The position numbers were made by a program, and so were the translations under genes. From Allobosea sp. (lineage in GTDB: Bacteria; Pseudomonadota; Alphaproteobacteria; Rhizobiales; Beijerinckiaceae): a DNA stretch of 64,000 nt. The notes under the pieces are model-generated. The model was given only the letters and a program-made list of their open reading frames with translations, was not told where the DNA came from and did not search any database. Within the stretch, counting starts at the first letter, position 1. Every line of letters starts with the position of its first letter. The DNA is taken from positions 62,001 to 126,000 of the forward strand of contig NZ_JAFKFW010000009.1 in assembly GCF_017308015.1 (NCBI RefSeq). The letters are read 5' to 3'. Shown in pieces: positions 17,359-27,235 of this stretch.

Positions 17359-17925
17359 ATGACCCGTACGCTGACCCGTTCCTACGATAGCCACGCCACC
17401 GCCCGCTCGGTCGTGGACCAACTCGAGGCCGCCGGCGTTTCCAGCAGCGCCATCAGCATTGTCGGCAGCGACGGCAAGACCGACGAGACCAACGCCGCCG
17501 AAGGTGCCGGAATCGGCGCCGGCGTCGGCGGCGCAGCCGGCCTGCTGACCGGCCTTGGCATCATGGCGATCCCCGGCGTCGGCCCGGTTGTTGCCGCAGG
17601 CTGGCTTGCCGCCACAGCCGCAGGTGCCGTCGCCGGTGCCGCCGCCGGTGGTCTGGTCGGCTCATTCGTGAAGGAAGGCCACGATGAGGACGAGGCGAAC
17701 TACTACGCCGAGACGGTTCGCCGCGGCGGATCGGTCGTATCCGTCCGCACCGAACCCGAGCACGAGGCCACCGTTCAAGCTATCCTTGACGGCGCTACTC
17801 CGATCGACCGTGCGACCCGCGAGGCCGACTATCGAGCCGGCGGCTGGTCGCGCTTCGACGAAAATGCCGATCCTTACGTTCGGGATGCCACCGCGTCCGG
17901 CCGAGTGCCGCCTGCCGTGATCTGA
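17359..17925 (+). CDS. YflT/GSP17M-like general stress protein with glycine-rich middle
   Basis: 188 residues from ATG 17359, following GGAG. The N-terminus (LTRSYDSHATARSVVDQL, then SAISIVGSDG) matches the general stress protein 17M/YflT fold. The middle is a glycine/alanine zipper (GAGIGAGVGGAAGLL...AGAVAGAAAGGLVG) that may insert into membranes. The C-terminus is polar. It lies 36 bases after the PepSY-like gene and ends at a strong terminator, so the two form one EcfG-driven operon. Confidence 0.72.
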   Translation: MTRTLTRSYDSHATARSVVDQLEAAGVSSSAISIVGSDGKTDETNAAEGAGIGAGVGGAAGLLTGLGIMAIPGVGPVVAAGWLAATAAGAVAGAAAGGLVGSFVKEGHDEDEANYYAETVRRGGSVVSVRTEPEHEATVQAILDGATPIDRATREADYRAGGWSRFDENADPYVRDATASGRVPPAVI

Positions 17926-17944
17926 CGGCACGCGCATATTGAAC

Positions 17945-17973
17945 AACGGCCTCGGGCGACCGGGGCCGTTTTC
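17945..17973 (+). terminator. Intrinsic terminator after the stress operon
   Basis: AACGGCCTCGG and CCGGGGCCGTT form an 11-bp stem with a GCGA loop, followed by TTTT. Confidence 0.8.
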
Positions 17974-18148
17974 TGTTGGGCGGTGAGAGAAGCGCGAGAG
18001 CTTCTTTGCATGTTTCGCGGCGGCTTGATTGATCGATCAGGCAGAGGCTCTGAGAGTGATCGAGAGGCAGGTCATCACGCGACGATCTCTACCTCGGTCG
18101 GCAAAAGCGCGCTTTACCAAGAAGCGCAGCAGACGGAGCATGGGAGCG

Positions 18149-18967
18149 TCAGAGCAAGCGTGCCTGTGCAGGTTCGCGGTCGACTTCGTTCTGGCCATTT
18201 CGCCGCTCAAGTTCGGTCTTAGCACTGAACCGAAGATCGACATCACGACTGGCGGCAAGTTCGGAGAGCTCCGGCGCGCTGAGCTGATCCCATGTCTTCC
18301 CTCGATCAGGGCCAGTCGGTACGCGGGGCAACAAGCCGGGCTCTATGCTCCACGCAAGCAATTGGTCGATCGAAGCTTCATTCAACATGTCGCGGAGATG
18401 GTGCGCAGTCACGTACGCATCGGGCATCGCGCGATGAGCGGGCAAGCCAATCTCGTGCACGAGGCCCGCCGGCTTCCGCTGATACCGAAGCATCTGATTT
18501 GAGAACCGGGGCAGCTCCGGCCAGAGGCGCAAGGCGCATTTCCAGGTGCAGATCCATTGAGCACCCGCGCTCAGCCGCGGTCGGCAGTATCGCTGTTCGA
18601 ACGCCGCTCGGTGCGCCGCCAAAGCCAATACTCCGCGCTCCGGCTTCAGGATAGACGGCGCTATATCCTTCCAGTACGGCGCGCCAGCAACGTCCTCATC
18701 CCGAATATGGTGCACTGCCATCGTATCGGCGGAGATGGCGCGGCCGGGATTGACGAGAAGCGCGCCGCGTTCCTCGGTGACTCCCCAGCGTCCATCGGCT
18801 CCTAGCGAGACGTCCTGCCAACCGATTTCACAGACATCATGGGGGCCGTCCCCGGCCGTCTCAAGGTCGATGACCCGAACGCGATTACTGAGCATGGATT
18901 GTAGATCAGCATTTCCGCTGGTCCATACAAGGCAGGAGCCTTTCGATCCCACCGGCAGCCGGATCAC
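18149..18967 (-). CDS. DnaQ-like (DEDDh) 3'-5' exonuclease in the mutagenesis operon
   Basis: 272 residues if started at GTG 18967, which overlaps the dnaE2 stop by 4 bases; ATG 18898 ([15 protein letters not shown]) is the alternative. Exo I is VIDLETAG (D and E), Exo III is HRAMPDA (H-x4-D), and Exo II reads HRAAFEQRY with glutamate where aspartate is usual. The C-terminal part ([14 protein letters not shown]) resembles the tail of exonuclease X-type proteins. Placement at the end of imuA-imuB-dnaE2 suggests it is made with the error-prone polymerase; whether it proofreads, processes ends or is incidental is unknown. Confidence 0.75.
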   Translation of the reverse strand: MIRLPVGSKGSCLVWTSGNADLQSMLSNRVRVIDLETAGDGPHDVCEIGWQDVSLGADGRWGVTEERGALLVNPGRAISADTMAVHHIRDEDVAGAPYWKDIAPSILKPERGVLALAAHRAAFEQRYCRPRLSAGAQWICTWKCALRLWPELPRFSNQMLRYQRKPAGLVHEIGLPAHRAMPDAYVTAHHLRDMLNEASIDQLLAWSIEPGLLPRVPTGPDRGKTWDQLSAPELSELAASRDVDLRFSAKTELERRNGQNEVDREPAQARLL

Positions 18968-21900
18968 CGAAAATCCCTCGTCTTCACCTTGATCGTGTCG
19001 ATGTGCAGGTCCGGGATGTAGATGTCGCGCGTCCGCATTCCTTTCGGCGGTAGATCGCGCGGGTCCGGAGTTGGCGAGCCATGGTGAAACTCATCGCCGC
19101 GTCCGTGAGGAAGCGGGAATGGCTGATCCCGTTTGCCGACGCCGGCAAGATTGACAGATAGGTCCGTGAGCCTCTGTGCCACCAGGTGCACGACCTCTCC
19201 CTCGCGCTGAATGCGCCCACGCACCGCGATCATCCCGGCCGACAGGATCGTTCGGCGAAAGCGCTCGAACACCTTCGGCCAGACCACGAGGTTGGCGATC
19301 CCGCTCTCGTCCTCGAGGGTAATGAACATGACACCCTTGGCCGAGCCCGGCCGCTGCCTTACCAGCACGATGCCGGCGGCTTCGAGCCAGCGTCCGTCGC
19401 GCGCGTCCATTGCGGCCTGACAGGTGACGATGCCCCTGCGCTGAAGATCCTGCCGTAGGAATGAGACCGGATGATCGCGAAGCGACAGCCCGACATGGCG
19501 ATAGTCCTCGACCACATCTCCTCCGGTCGCCATCGGCCGGAGTGCGATGACAGGCTCAGGCGTTTCATCGGCTTTCCGATCCGCCGCAGCCGCGGCGAAC
19601 AGGGGCAGCGGTTCGTCGCGCAGGACGCGGATCGCCCAGAGCGCCTCTCTCCGCGCCAACCCAAGGCTGGGCCGAAACCCATCGGCTTCGGCGATCTGCG
19701 CCAACGCCGCCAAGGGCACCCGAGCCCGGCGCCAGAGTTCCTCGATCGACTCGAACGGAAGGCGGGCTCGGGCCGTGGCGATCGCGGCAGCGTGAGCATT
19801 GGACAACCCCTTGACCATCCGGAGGCCCAGGCGAACGGCAAACCGCCTCTCGTCTCCGGTCTGCTCCAGCGTGCAGTCCCAGCGGGAGGCGTTTGCGCAC
19901 ACAGGCCGAACCTCGACGCCGTGATCTCGGGCGTCGCGCACGATCTGTGCAGGAGCATAGAAGCCCATGGGCTGGCTGTTCAGCAGCGCGGCGCAGAACA
20001 CGTCCGGATGCCAGCATTTCAGCCAGGCGGAGGCGTAGGCGATCAGAGCGAAGGAGGCCGCGTGGCTCTCAGGGAAGCCGTAGGAGCCAAAGCCTTCGAG
20101 CTGTCGGAAGGTCTGCTCGGCGAACTCGGCCTCGTAACCGTTGGCGACCATGCCGGCGACGAGCTTCTCCTTGAACTTGGACACGCCGCCCGTGAACTTG
20201 AAGGTCGCCATGCTCTTGCGCAGCATGTCTGCCTCGCCGGGCGTGAAGCCGGCGCATTCGATCGCGACCCGCATCGCCTGCTCCTGGAAGAGCGGCACGC
20301 CGAGCGTCTTGCCCAGAACCTTCTCCAGCTCGGGCTTGGGATAGTGGACCGGCTCGCGGCCCTCGCGTCGGCGCAGATAGGGATGGACCATGTCGCCCTG
20401 GATCGGGCCTGGCCGGACGATTGCGACCTGCACGACGAGATCATAGTACGTCCGCGGCTTCAGCCGGGGCAGCATCGACATCTGCGCGCGGCTCTCGATC
20501 TGGAAAGTCCCGATCGTGTCGGCCTTGCGGATCATCGCGTAGGTCCGTGGGTCCTCGGCCGGAATCGAGGCCAGGTCGAGCGCGATACCCTTGTGATCCG
20601 CGAGCATGTCCAGGCCGCGCTTCATGCAGGTCAGCATGCCCAGCGCGAGAACGTCGACCTTCATGAACTTCAGTGCGTCGATGTCGTCCTTGTCCCATTC
20701 GATGACCTGACGATCGGCCATTGCCGCTGGCTCAATCGGGACAAGGTCGTCGAGGCGGTCATGGGTCAGGACAAACCCGCCAGGATGCTGTGAGAGGTGT
20801 CGCGGAGTGCCCTGAAGCTGGCGGGCGAGATCGAGCGCCAGGCGCAGCCGTCTGTCAGCCAGGTTGAGGTTGAGCTCCTCGATGTGTCGCTTCTCGACGC
20901 CCTCCTCGGACCAGGCCCAAACCTGCGACGACAGCGTCCCGATCAGATCCTCGGGCAGGCCCAGCGCCTTGCCAACATCGCGCAAGGCACCTTTGGTTCG
21001 GTAGCGAATGACGGTCGAGCACAGGGCTGCGTGATCACGGCCATAGGTGTCGAACACCCACTGCATGACGATCTCGCGGCGCTCATGCTCGAAGTCGACA
21101 TCGATGTCTGGCGGCTCTCGACGCTCCTCCGAAACGAAGCGCTCGAACAGCAGGTCGTTGCGACCCGGGTCGATCGAGGTGATGCCAAGGACGAAGCAGA
21201 CGGCCGAGTTGGCCGCCGAGCCGCGCCCCTGGCAGAGGATATCCCGCGAGCGGGCGAAGCGAACGATCGAATTCACCGTCAGGAAGTATGGGGCGTAGCC
21301 GAGCCTCTCGATCAGTGTCAGCTCGTGATTCAGGCTTGCCCGGACGCTTTCGGAGAGCCCCTCGGGATAGCGTTGCTCGGCGCCCTCCCAAGTCAACTTT
21401 GCAAGAGTCTCCTGCGGTGTCAGCGTGGGATCGTCGCGCTCCTCCGGGTACTGATAGGCGAGCTCGTCAAGCGAGAACCGGCATCGATCGGCGATCTGCA
21501 GGGTCCGGGCCAAGGCCTCGGGATAGCGGGTGAAGAGCCGATGCATTTCCTCCGGCGGCTTTAGGTAGCGGTCGGCATGGCGCTCGCGCCGATCGCCGAG
21601 GGCGTCGATCGTGACGTTGTGGCGGATGCAGGTGACGACGTCCTGCAGGATCCGCCGCGCCGGCTCGTGGAACAGCACATCGTTGGTCACAATCGTGGGG
21701 ACTTGCATCCGCGTCGCCAGGTTCGACAGCTCATGAAGGCGAAGCTGGTCGTTCGGTCGGCGCCGCAGCGACAGTGCGAGATAGGCGCGGTCACCAAAGA
21801 CTTCGCGAAGTCGACGCAGGCGAAAGGCACAGTCCTCGTCGGCGAAGTCCGGCACGAGCACCGCGACCAGGCCATCGCAATGCGCAACGACGTCCGACCA

Positions 21901-22227
21901 TTCGAGATGGCATCGCGCCTTGCCGCCTCGCTTTTTGCCGATGGAGAGCAGCCGGCACAGGCGGGAATAAGCCGGCCTATCTGTCGGATAGACCAGCAGC
22001 GACATGCCGTCAGCGAGATCGAGGCGGCAGCCAACGATCAGCCTGACGCCGGTTGTCTTCGCCGCCTCGTGCGCCCGGACGATGCCGGCCAGCGAGTTGC
22101 GGTCGACGAGAGCGAGCGCCTCGATGCCGAGCAGCGCCGCCTGCGCGAACAGCTCATCGGCCGAGGAGGCGCCGCGCAGGAAGCTGAAATGGCTGGTGAC
22201 CTGAAGCTCAGCATACCGGGCGCTCAT
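18964..22227 (-). CDS. dnaE2: Error-prone DNA polymerase DnaE2 (ImuC)
   Basis: 1087 residues from ATG 22227, the usual DnaE2 size. The PHP domain begins [15 protein letters not shown]. The polymerase carboxylates are in [13 protein letters not shown] (about residue 372) and [10 protein letters not shown] (about 520); a C-terminal OB fold ([19 protein letters not shown]) follows. It performs translesion synthesis with ImuA and ImuB in the SOS response. The ATG overlaps the imuB stop (ATGA). No lesion is visible. Confidence 0.95.
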   Translation of the reverse strand: MSARYAELQVTSHFSFLRGASSADELFAQAALLGIEALALVDRNSLAGIVRAHEAAKTTGVRLIVGCRLDLADGMSLLVYPTDRPAYSRLCRLLSIGKKRGGKARCHLEWSDVVAHCDGLVAVLVPDFADEDCAFRLRRLREVFGDRAYLALSLRRRPNDQLRLHELSNLATRMQVPTIVTNDVLFHEPARRILQDVVTCIRHNVTIDALGDRRERHADRYLKPPEEMHRLFTRYPEALARTLQIADRCRFSLDELAYQYPEERDDPTLTPQETLAKLTWEGAEQRYPEGLSESVRASLNHELTLIERLGYAPYFLTVNSIVRFARSRDILCQGRGSAANSAVCFVLGITSIDPGRNDLLFERFVSEERREPPDIDVDFEHERREIVMQWVFDTYGRDHAALCSTVIRYRTKGALRDVGKALGLPEDLIGTLSSQVWAWSEEGVEKRHIEELNLNLADRRLRLALDLARQLQGTPRHLSQHPGGFVLTHDRLDDLVPIEPAAMADRQVIEWDKDDIDALKFMKVDVLALGMLTCMKRGLDMLADHKGIALDLASIPAEDPRTYAMIRKADTIGTFQIESRAQMSMLPRLKPRTYYDLVVQVAIVRPGPIQGDMVHPYLRRREGREPVHYPKPELEKVLGKTLGVPLFQEQAMRVAIECAGFTPGEADMLRKSMATFKFTGGVSKFKEKLVAGMVANGYEAEFAEQTFRQLEGFGSYGFPESHAASFALIAYASAWLKCWHPDVFCAALLNSQPMGFYAPAQIVRDARDHGVEVRPVCANASRWDCTLEQTGDERRFAVRLGLRMVKGLSNAHAAAIATARARLPFESIEELWRRARVPLAALAQIAEADGFRPSLGLARREALWAIRVLRDEPLPLFAAAAADRKADETPEPVIALRPMATGGDVVEDYRHVGLSLRDHPVSFLRQDLQRRGIVTCQAAMDARDGRWLEAAGIVLVRQRPGSAKGVMFITLEDESGIANLVVWPKVFERFRRTILSAGMIAVRGRIQREGEVVHLVAQRLTDLSVNLAGVGKRDQPFPLPHGRGDEFHHGSPTPDPRDLPPKGMRTRDIYIPDLHIDTIKVKTRDFR

Positions 22228-23747
22228 CCGAAAACGCCATGCAGGAACCAGCGATGCGACCCCGTGGCGACGTCTTCGCCGTCGCCCGCGCGATAGAGCC
22301 AGTAGCGCTCGCCGGCATCGTCCTCGACCCGGAAGTAGTCGCGCACGGCGACCATCTCCGCCTCGCGCTTCCACCACTCACCGAACACACGCTCTGGGCC
22401 ATCTGCGCGCCGGACCCGGCGGCGGATGCCGCGCCAGCTGAACCAGGCCGGTGGATGGTCCGGCAGCAGCGCCATGGTCTCGACCGGTTCCGGTCTGGGT
22501 AGCAGCCTCGCCGGGCGGGGCCAGTGACCTGGCCAGACCGCTCCGGTCTCCTCAGTCAATGCCGCGACACGGCGCACAGAACGCTCGGGTACATCGCTGG
22601 CAACCGGAGCCATGCGATAGACCGCCCGCTCACCAACACGATTGGCGAGGATGTCGATGAGGCCGGACACGTCCGCGCTGGTTTCCTCCACCAGTGAGCT
22701 GACCGCCTGCTTTCGTTCGAGGGGCTCAGCTAATGTCGCTGCCAGCGTCATGATCTCGATGCCGAGGCCAGGCTCGATCGCCTCGATCTTCTCGCAGAGG
22801 AGCCGGGTCAGTCGTTTCACGTCACAAACAGGCTTGGCGAGCCCAACGCGGACTGTCTGAAGTCCGCGGTCGACGCGATGGCAGATGAGATCCAGGCGCC
22901 GAGCGCCAAGACCGCGCGCCTCGAGGCGATCGCAGAGCTGGACGACCAATTTGCCGATGTAGCGAGCGATTGTCTCCGGCGCGCCGATCGGCTCGGCGAA
23001 GGCGCGGCGAACTTCGATGAGATCAGGCGGGCGGATAGCGATGATGGGCTCGGCCACCTCTCCGAGTGCCTGGGCCAATCGGCGGGCGATTTCCGGCCCA
23101 AAGCGCAGCGTGAGCGGCGAGCGCGGCTGGGCAATTATGTCGCCGGCTGTCTCGAAGCCCAGAACGCGCAGATCATTCGATATCTTGGCGGGCAACCGCA
23201 AGCATTCCAGCGGCAACGGCATTAGCGGCTGCGCCTGATGCCCAGCCATCGTAACGACAGTCGACTGAGATACGTATCGGGCGAGTGCATGGGCGGCGCC
23301 CCAGCTATCGGCAATTGCGGCCCGGGCCTCGACGCCGGACATCGCCAGGCGCCCGACGATGGCATCGAGCATGTCGCCCTCACCGCCATGGAGATGGTCG
23401 GCACCGGTCGTGTCGATGACGATGCCATGGGGCGGATCTGGCGCAACGATCGGGGCGACGCGCTGGTGCAGCCAGATCGCCAGCCGCTCAAGCTCTAGTG
23501 CGTCGGCGGCTGTGTCCGCTTCCTCGACCAGCAAGCCAGGCACGAGCGCTTGCGCCTTCGTAGCCGGCAAGCCGACGCGAAGCCCGGCGGCCTGCGCAGC
23601 GGCGTTCGCCGCCTGCACTAACCTCCTGCTTCCGTCGCGAGCGATGAGGACGAGCGGGACCTCAGGCGGAGGCGCCGCGTCGCCAGCCATCCGCCGGAAC
23701 CGATCGATCGACCAGTTCGGGAGGAAGACCGAGACGACCCGTGTCAT
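22224..23747 (-). CDS. imuB: ImuB, catalytically inactive Y-family polymerase subunit
   Basis: 507 residues from ATG 23747 ([20 protein letters not shown]). It has Y-family little-finger-like regions, but the N-terminus lacks the DxD/DE metal ligands of active polymerases, as is typical of ImuB, which acts as a scaffold linking DnaE2 to the sliding clamp. It overlaps imuA by 86 bases and dnaE2 by 4. No frameshift. Confidence 0.93.
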   Translation of the reverse strand: MTRVVSVFLPNWSIDRFRRMAGDAAPPPEVPLVLIARDGSRRLVQAANAAAQAAGLRVGLPATKAQALVPGLLVEEADTAADALELERLAIWLHQRVAPIVAPDPPHGIVIDTTGADHLHGGEGDMLDAIVGRLAMSGVEARAAIADSWGAAHALARYVSQSTVVTMAGHQAQPLMPLPLECLRLPAKISNDLRVLGFETAGDIIAQPRSPLTLRFGPEIARRLAQALGEVAEPIIAIRPPDLIEVRRAFAEPIGAPETIARYIGKLVVQLCDRLEARGLGARRLDLICHRVDRGLQTVRVGLAKPVCDVKRLTRLLCEKIEAIEPGLGIEIMTLAATLAEPLERKQAVSSLVEETSADVSGLIDILANRVGERAVYRMAPVASDVPERSVRRVAALTEETGAVWPGHWPRPARLLPRPEPVETMALLPDHPPAWFSWRGIRRRVRRADGPERVFGEWWKREAEMVAVRDYFRVEDDAGERYWLYRAGDGEDVATGSHRWFLHGVFG

Positions 23748-24414
23748 CGCATGCCTCCAACTCGAAATCCGCACTTTCGCCCGCCCGGGCCCTGATCAGT
23801 TCAACAAGCCAGCGTGACCGCCCTACCCCCGGCACCGGCAAGGCCGTCGATGGAAGAACCGAGACACGCCATCGGGTCATCGCCGCTGTAGGCTGGCCGA
23901 AGTCAGCGGCGTCGACCTCGCGCCGCCATCGCCGTAGCGCGATGCCGATCGAGCCAGTTCCTTCAGCTGCCAGTTGAAGGCGCCGAGAGGCGGTCATGGA
24001 GAGGCGGGCTACCTCGCCGACGACGGAGCCCAGCCCGCCATGGCGCAGGCCCTCTTCCATGCAGGCGAGCACCGTCTTGTCATCGCCGGCCTCGACATAG
24101 ATCACGCGGTCAGGGAACAACCCCGCCTGCGCCATCGCCGGCGCGAACAGATCGGCTCGGGTGAGGCACCAGAGCACCTTGCCGCGACTCCTCGCGGCAA
24201 CCCCGGCGCTGAACAATGCCGCCGCTGCACCGTCAATCGCGCCGTTGCCGCCGCCCGCGACCTCATGCAGTGCTCCTAGCGCGAGGCCTCCACCAGGCAA
24301 GCGTGAGTCGACCGTCGCGATACCGAACGGCAGCACTGTCCGACCGCGGGCGCCTCGGCCCTCGATCCGCTCGATCTGGTCGCGGAGCGACTGAAATAAC
24401 GGCTGTGGCCGCAA
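23662..24414 (-). CDS. imuA: ImuA, RecA/SulA-like SOS mutagenesis protein
   Basis: 250 residues. LPFGIATVDSRLPGGGLALGALHEVAG is typical of the N-terminal half of ImuA, a RecA-fold protein without a complete Walker A. The most upstream in-frame start is TTG 24414 with AGGTAAAG in front; a stop codon lies just before it. First gene of the operon imuA-imuB-dnaE2-exonuclease, 30 bases downstream of the LexA box. Confidence 0.9.
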   Translation of the reverse strand: MRPQPLFQSLRDQIERIEGRGARGRTVLPFGIATVDSRLPGGGLALGALHEVAGGGNGAIDGAAAALFSAGVAARSRGKVLWCLTRADLFAPAMAQAGLFPDRVIYVEAGDDKTVLACMEEGLRHGGLGSVVGEVARLSMTASRRLQLAAEGTGSIGIALRRWRREVDAADFGQPTAAMTRWRVSVLPSTALPVPGVGRSRWLVELIRARAGESADFELEACDDTGRLGLPPELVDRSVPADGWRRGASA

Positions 24415-24444
24415 CGGACTTTACCTGCTAGAACGACACTTGAT

Positions 24445-24459
24445 GTTCCTCTTATGTTC
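24445..24459. promoter_or_regulatory. LexA (SOS) operator GTTC-N7-GTTC
   Basis: GTTCCTCTTATGTTC is a perfect direct repeat of the alphaproteobacterial LexA type. It lies 30 bases upstream of imuA, and 101 bases upstream of the divergent gene at 24561, which could also be affected. Confidence 0.88.
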
Positions 24460-24560
24460 TCAGCGAGAGGCTGAGAGTCAAGCTCGGTGTTTGGCGGGAA
24501 CACAGCAACGCGACGGGAGGTTGCCGAGAAGCAGCCTCTGCATCCGAGCAGGAGAACCAA

Positions 24561-24878
24561 ATGTCCGAGGATCCAACCGAAATCGTCCAGCAGTCATACG
24601 AGGTGGTCGCTTGGCGAGGGCTGGCGCTAGCCCTTCTGGCGCAGATCCTGGTTCCAGCGCCGGAGAACGAGGAGGAGTGCTCCCAGTTCCTTCACACCGT
24701 GCTGGCAGATATTCTCGATCAGACAGTCAACAGCGAGGCAATGCCAGCCGAACTCGAGCTAGGCGCGTTGCGGGCCGAACTGGAAGGTGTGAACGAGCGC
24801 CTTCGCGAGGAACTCGCTGAAGCGCGGCTCGATCGGAAAAAGCTCCGAAATGAATGGCTGAAATCGGGAGCCAGCTGA
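24561..24878 (+). CDS. Hypothetical helical protein
   Basis: 105 residues. The second half is a long charged helix (LGALRAELEGVNERLREELAEARL) likely forming a coiled coil; the first half has a short hydrophobic stretch (GLALALLAQILVPAP). GGAG precedes the ATG. A near-match to the EcfG promoter (GGAAC-N17-GGTT, 24497-24522) lies about 39 bases upstream, and the LexA box is on the other side of it. Family not recognised. Confidence 0.55.
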   Translation: MSEDPTEIVQQSYEVVAWRGLALALLAQILVPAPENEEECSQFLHTVLADILDQTVNSEAMPAELELGALRAELEGVNERLREELAEARLDRKKLRNEWLKSGAS

Positions 24879-25024
24879 TCGCCCACCGAGTATCGGCCAC
24901 CTTCAGGACGCCCACGCACTAGGGAGCAACCGTACGTGCCGCACGACAAGGAGCGTAGAAGCTGGGAACACGCGATCGATCCGTGCAATTAGTCCCAGAC
25001 CCGCAAACCTGAACAGAGCATTAT

Positions 25025-25639
25025 GTGAAGCGCACCTCAACGCAGCTCGCTGAGTGGCCTCTTCCATCAACGGCCACCCTTGGATCGTCGATCCGCGCCA
25101 AGGGAATCGAGCGGGAAATCAAGCGGCGGCTTCCTTGGTCGACGCGGAAGCACCTGACGGTCGAAACTGGCAAAGCGATCCTTCACATGCCGGACGCCGA
25201 AACTGCTGAGTTTGACGCTCTATCTGCGATCGTAGCGGATATGTTGGCCGAAATTGCCGAATTACCCATCCTCCCCAGCGAGGCTGAGGATATTCTCTCC
25301 ATCTCATCTCGCGAGCGCCACAAGTGGCTCGACGACGGCCGGCTCCAGAGCGCGGGGACAAAGACAGTTAAGCTACGTGGCCGGGCCAAGGCGGTCACTT
25401 TCCACGTGTTCACCCCGCGTTTCATTGAACATGTCCTCGACAGCGGCCTGCCCGAAATCTGGCGGGAAGAGGATATCGCGACGACAGCGGAGAACCGGCG
25501 GCGAGCAGCTGGAAAAGCGGCTTTGACGCGCGCGGGAAAGCGCTCAGCCAAACCTCGTGAGGCAGCGCCCGGCCCGGACGAACAGGAAACTGGCCTCGAT
25601 GGCTGGGACGAGTTTGAGGCTGAAGGTCTGCTTCGGTGA
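25025..25639 (+). CDS. Putative DNA-binding protein, intact copy of a three-copy family
   Basis: 204 residues from GTG 25025. The middle reads LPSEAEDILSISSRERHKWL, then DDGRLQSAGTKTVKLRGRAK and VTFHVFTPRFIEHVLD, which has the order of an excisionase/MerR-like winged helix-turn-helix. The C-terminus is basic and ends DEFEAEGLLR. Damaged copies lie at 26503-26846 and 34396-34534. A regulatory role is inferred from fold pattern only. Confidence 0.55.
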   Translation: MKRTSTQLAEWPLPSTATLGSSIRAKGIEREIKRRLPWSTRKHLTVETGKAILHMPDAETAEFDALSAIVADMLAEIAELPILPSEAEDILSISSRERHKWLDDGRLQSAGTKTVKLRGRAKAVTFHVFTPRFIEHVLDSGLPEIWREEDIATTAENRRRAAGKAALTRAGKRSAKPREAAPGPDEQETGLDGWDEFEAEGLLR

Positions 25640-25777
25640 GGTATGCCGTCCGAACGGGCGGGAGAATCGGCTGAACCTGTCGACATGGCAACACGCTGTC
25701 TGTTCAAAGCCTCCATGGGGCAGGATCGCAGTCTCTTTCACGGAGCGCCCCGGAGCCATGTCCAACCGAGGTCGGCC

Positions 25778-25802
25778 GGAACGGTTAGTGATGAGGAGCG
25801 TT
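25778..25802 (+). promoter_or_regulatory. EcfG-type promoter GGAAC-N16-CGTT (PRC-barrel gene)
   Basis: Exact match, 16-base spacing, 20 bases upstream of the ATG at 25822. Confidence 0.78.
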
Positions 25803-25821
25803 TTCCTAGCGAGGAAAGCAC

Positions 25822-26115
25822 ATGGCAGAAAATGAAACGAAGCAGCGTCCGGACCTGGGGGGCGCAATCCTGGATGGAGCGCCGCTGTTTGGGTCTGGGG
25901 ACACAAGGGTCGGCACCATCGTCCAAATCCACGGTGCCGGGCCATCCATGCAAGTGATCGTTAGCATGGGAGGCATTCTTGGAATCGGCGAGACGGTTGT
26001 CGTCGTCACTCACGAGCACATTAAATTTACTCGGGCCGACGATGGCTCTTTGCGAGCGACAACCACGCTTTCAGTGGGCGAGCTCAAAACGATGACCCCG
26101 CATTCCCCCGAATGA
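25822..26115 (+). CDS. PRC-barrel-like small protein
   Basis: 97 residues. GAPLFGSGDTRVGTIVQIHG, MQVIVSMGGILGIG and IKFTRADDGSLRATT match PRC-barrel modules and the C-terminal half of the island protein at 39106-39666. Start ATG with a nearby GAGGAAAG. Preceded by an exact EcfG promoter and convergent with the small gene at 26120. PRC-barrels bind RNA or proteins; many stress proteins of this group are of unknown role. Confidence 0.75.
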   Translation: MAENETKQRPDLGGAILDGAPLFGSGDTRVGTIVQIHGAGPSMQVIVSMGGILGIGETVVVVTHEHIKFTRADDGSLRATTTLSVGELKTMTPHSPE

Positions 26116-26119
26116 GCGT

Positions 26120-26296
26120 TCACTCATCCAACCGTTTTGCTGCCTTCATAAGGTTGCGAAGCTGCTCGAAAAGCGCAGGCCCTGAATGCTGCTGCAGTGA
26201 AAATCCTTCCGCAGAATGGGCGCGCTGCAACTGCTTCAGCGTCTCAAATTTTCCCGATCGTGCCAGCTCAAAAGCTCGCTCCAAAGTCGTCTTCAT
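26120..26296 (-). CDS. Small conserved-looking protein, 58 residues
   Basis: MKTTLERAFELARSGKFETL continues with KQLQRAHSAEGF and ends NLMKAAKRLDE. The pattern F-E-L-A-R-S-G-x-F, then L-Q-R-x(4)-E-G-F, recurs in small alphaproteobacterial proteins of unknown function. Ends 4 bases after the convergent PRC-barrel gene. Confidence 0.55.
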   Translation of the reverse strand: MKTTLERAFELARSGKFETLKQLQRAHSAEGFSLQQHSGPALFEQLRNLMKAAKRLDE

Positions 26297-26502
26297 CGAT
26301 CGATAAGAGCACCTCAGTCATCGTAGCGCGTTAGCATTTGACGGGTCGGCTCGATCAGGAAGTAGCCCTCGTCCTCAGAATGTACGGGCGTTCCTGTCTT
26401 CCAAGGTGTAGCAGATCAGGCTTGTGCCGGGCGCCTCCCCCCAAACATGACGGTGTAGGGGTTGCCATTTTCGTCGCTGCATCGCTTCGATATTGGCTAG
26501 GC

Positions 26503-26846
26503 ATCGCTGCGTTGCCTGTTCTCCTCAGCGAAGCTGAGGATATTCTAGCCATCTCTCTCGCGAGCGCCACAAATTGCTCGACGACGGTCGCCTTCAGAGT
26601 GCGGGAACCAAAACGATCAAGCTGCATGGCCGCGCCAAGGCCGTCACATTCCACGTATTCGAGCCTCGCTTCATTGAGCATGTCCTTGACAGCGGCATGA
26701 CAGAGATCTGGCGGGAAGAGGATATCGGCGCGGCAGCGGAGAACAGGCGGCGTGCCGCGGGAAAGGCGGCGCAGACCCGCGCGAGCGAACGGTCTGGCAA
26801 AGCGCGGAAGGCCGCTCGGAGGACAGGAACCTCGTCCTCGCCTTGA
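26503..26846 (+). pseudogene. Second, damaged copy of the putative DNA-binding protein
   Basis: IAALPVLLSEAEDILAIS matches the intact gene at 25025, then a CT dinucleotide insertion near 26557 shifts the frame; the continuing frame reads LDDGRLQSAGTKTIKLHGRA and IEHVLDSGMTEIWREEDI. The 5' third is missing and the C-terminus is altered after RSGKARKAA. The ACT near the stop differs from the intact copy, so this is a diverged paralog and not a fresh duplication. Confidence 0.75.
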
Positions 26847-26914
26847 GGCGCGGCTGCGTGGGCGAACGAACTCCAGCCCATCGAGATTGCGGCGAGAAGA
26901 AGAAGCGATTTCAT
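26835..26914 (-). pseudogene. 5' fragment of a secreted-protein gene
   Basis: From ATG 26914 the minus frame gives MKSLLLLAAISMGWSSFAHA, a convincing signal peptide, followed by only a few residues before it enters the antisense of the damaged copy above. The mature part is gone. An AGGT-type ribosome site is present. Confidence 0.4.
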
Positions 26915-27021
26915 GCGGAGACCTCGAAGGCGGGACAGATCACAACCGGCCGCCTCAGTCAGAGTTCCCCTCGCCCGTCAGCAGCATCCGCCGCGGCTCG
27001 AAAATTCGTCTGCGGGCTCTG

Positions 27022-27046
27022 GGAACCAGCGTTTTCCCGCCGCGTT
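27022..27046 (+). promoter_or_regulatory. EcfG-type promoter GGAAC-N16-CGTT (small membrane gene)
   Basis: Exact match, 16-base spacing. The ATG of the next gene is 25 bases downstream, with GGAGG in between. Confidence 0.78.
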
Positions 27047-27070
27047 CATGCGCTCAAAGCGGAGGCAAAA

Positions 27071-27235
27071 ATGTTGCGTCTTTCGTTTCTTTCGGCGCTG
27101 TTCTCCATAGTCGGCATCACCTCGGTCCTGGCATCCCCCGCGATGCGCGCTCCTTGGGTCGGCGATCTGGCGTGGCTTATCATCGCGGCGACTTGCGTCG
27201 TCGCCGTTATGGCTTCCGAGAGTGAGAGCGCGTAA
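27071..27235 (+). CDS. Small two-helix membrane protein
   Basis: 54 residues: MLRLSFLSALFSIVGITSVL, a short polar turn (AMRAPWVGD) and LAWLIIAATCVVAVM. A perfect GGAGG lies 6 bases before the ATG and an exact EcfG promoter stands ahead, so it is probably a real stress-induced membrane microprotein. Its 3' end overlaps the convergent PAP2 gene by 29 bases. Confidence 0.65.
   Translation: MLRLSFLSALFSIVGITSVLASPAMRAPWVGDLAWLIIAATCVVAVMASESESA

Noticed and set aside
19471-20793. 440-codon plus-strand frame opposite dnaE2
   Set aside because: Shadow of dnaE2, which has intact catalytic motifs on the other strand.
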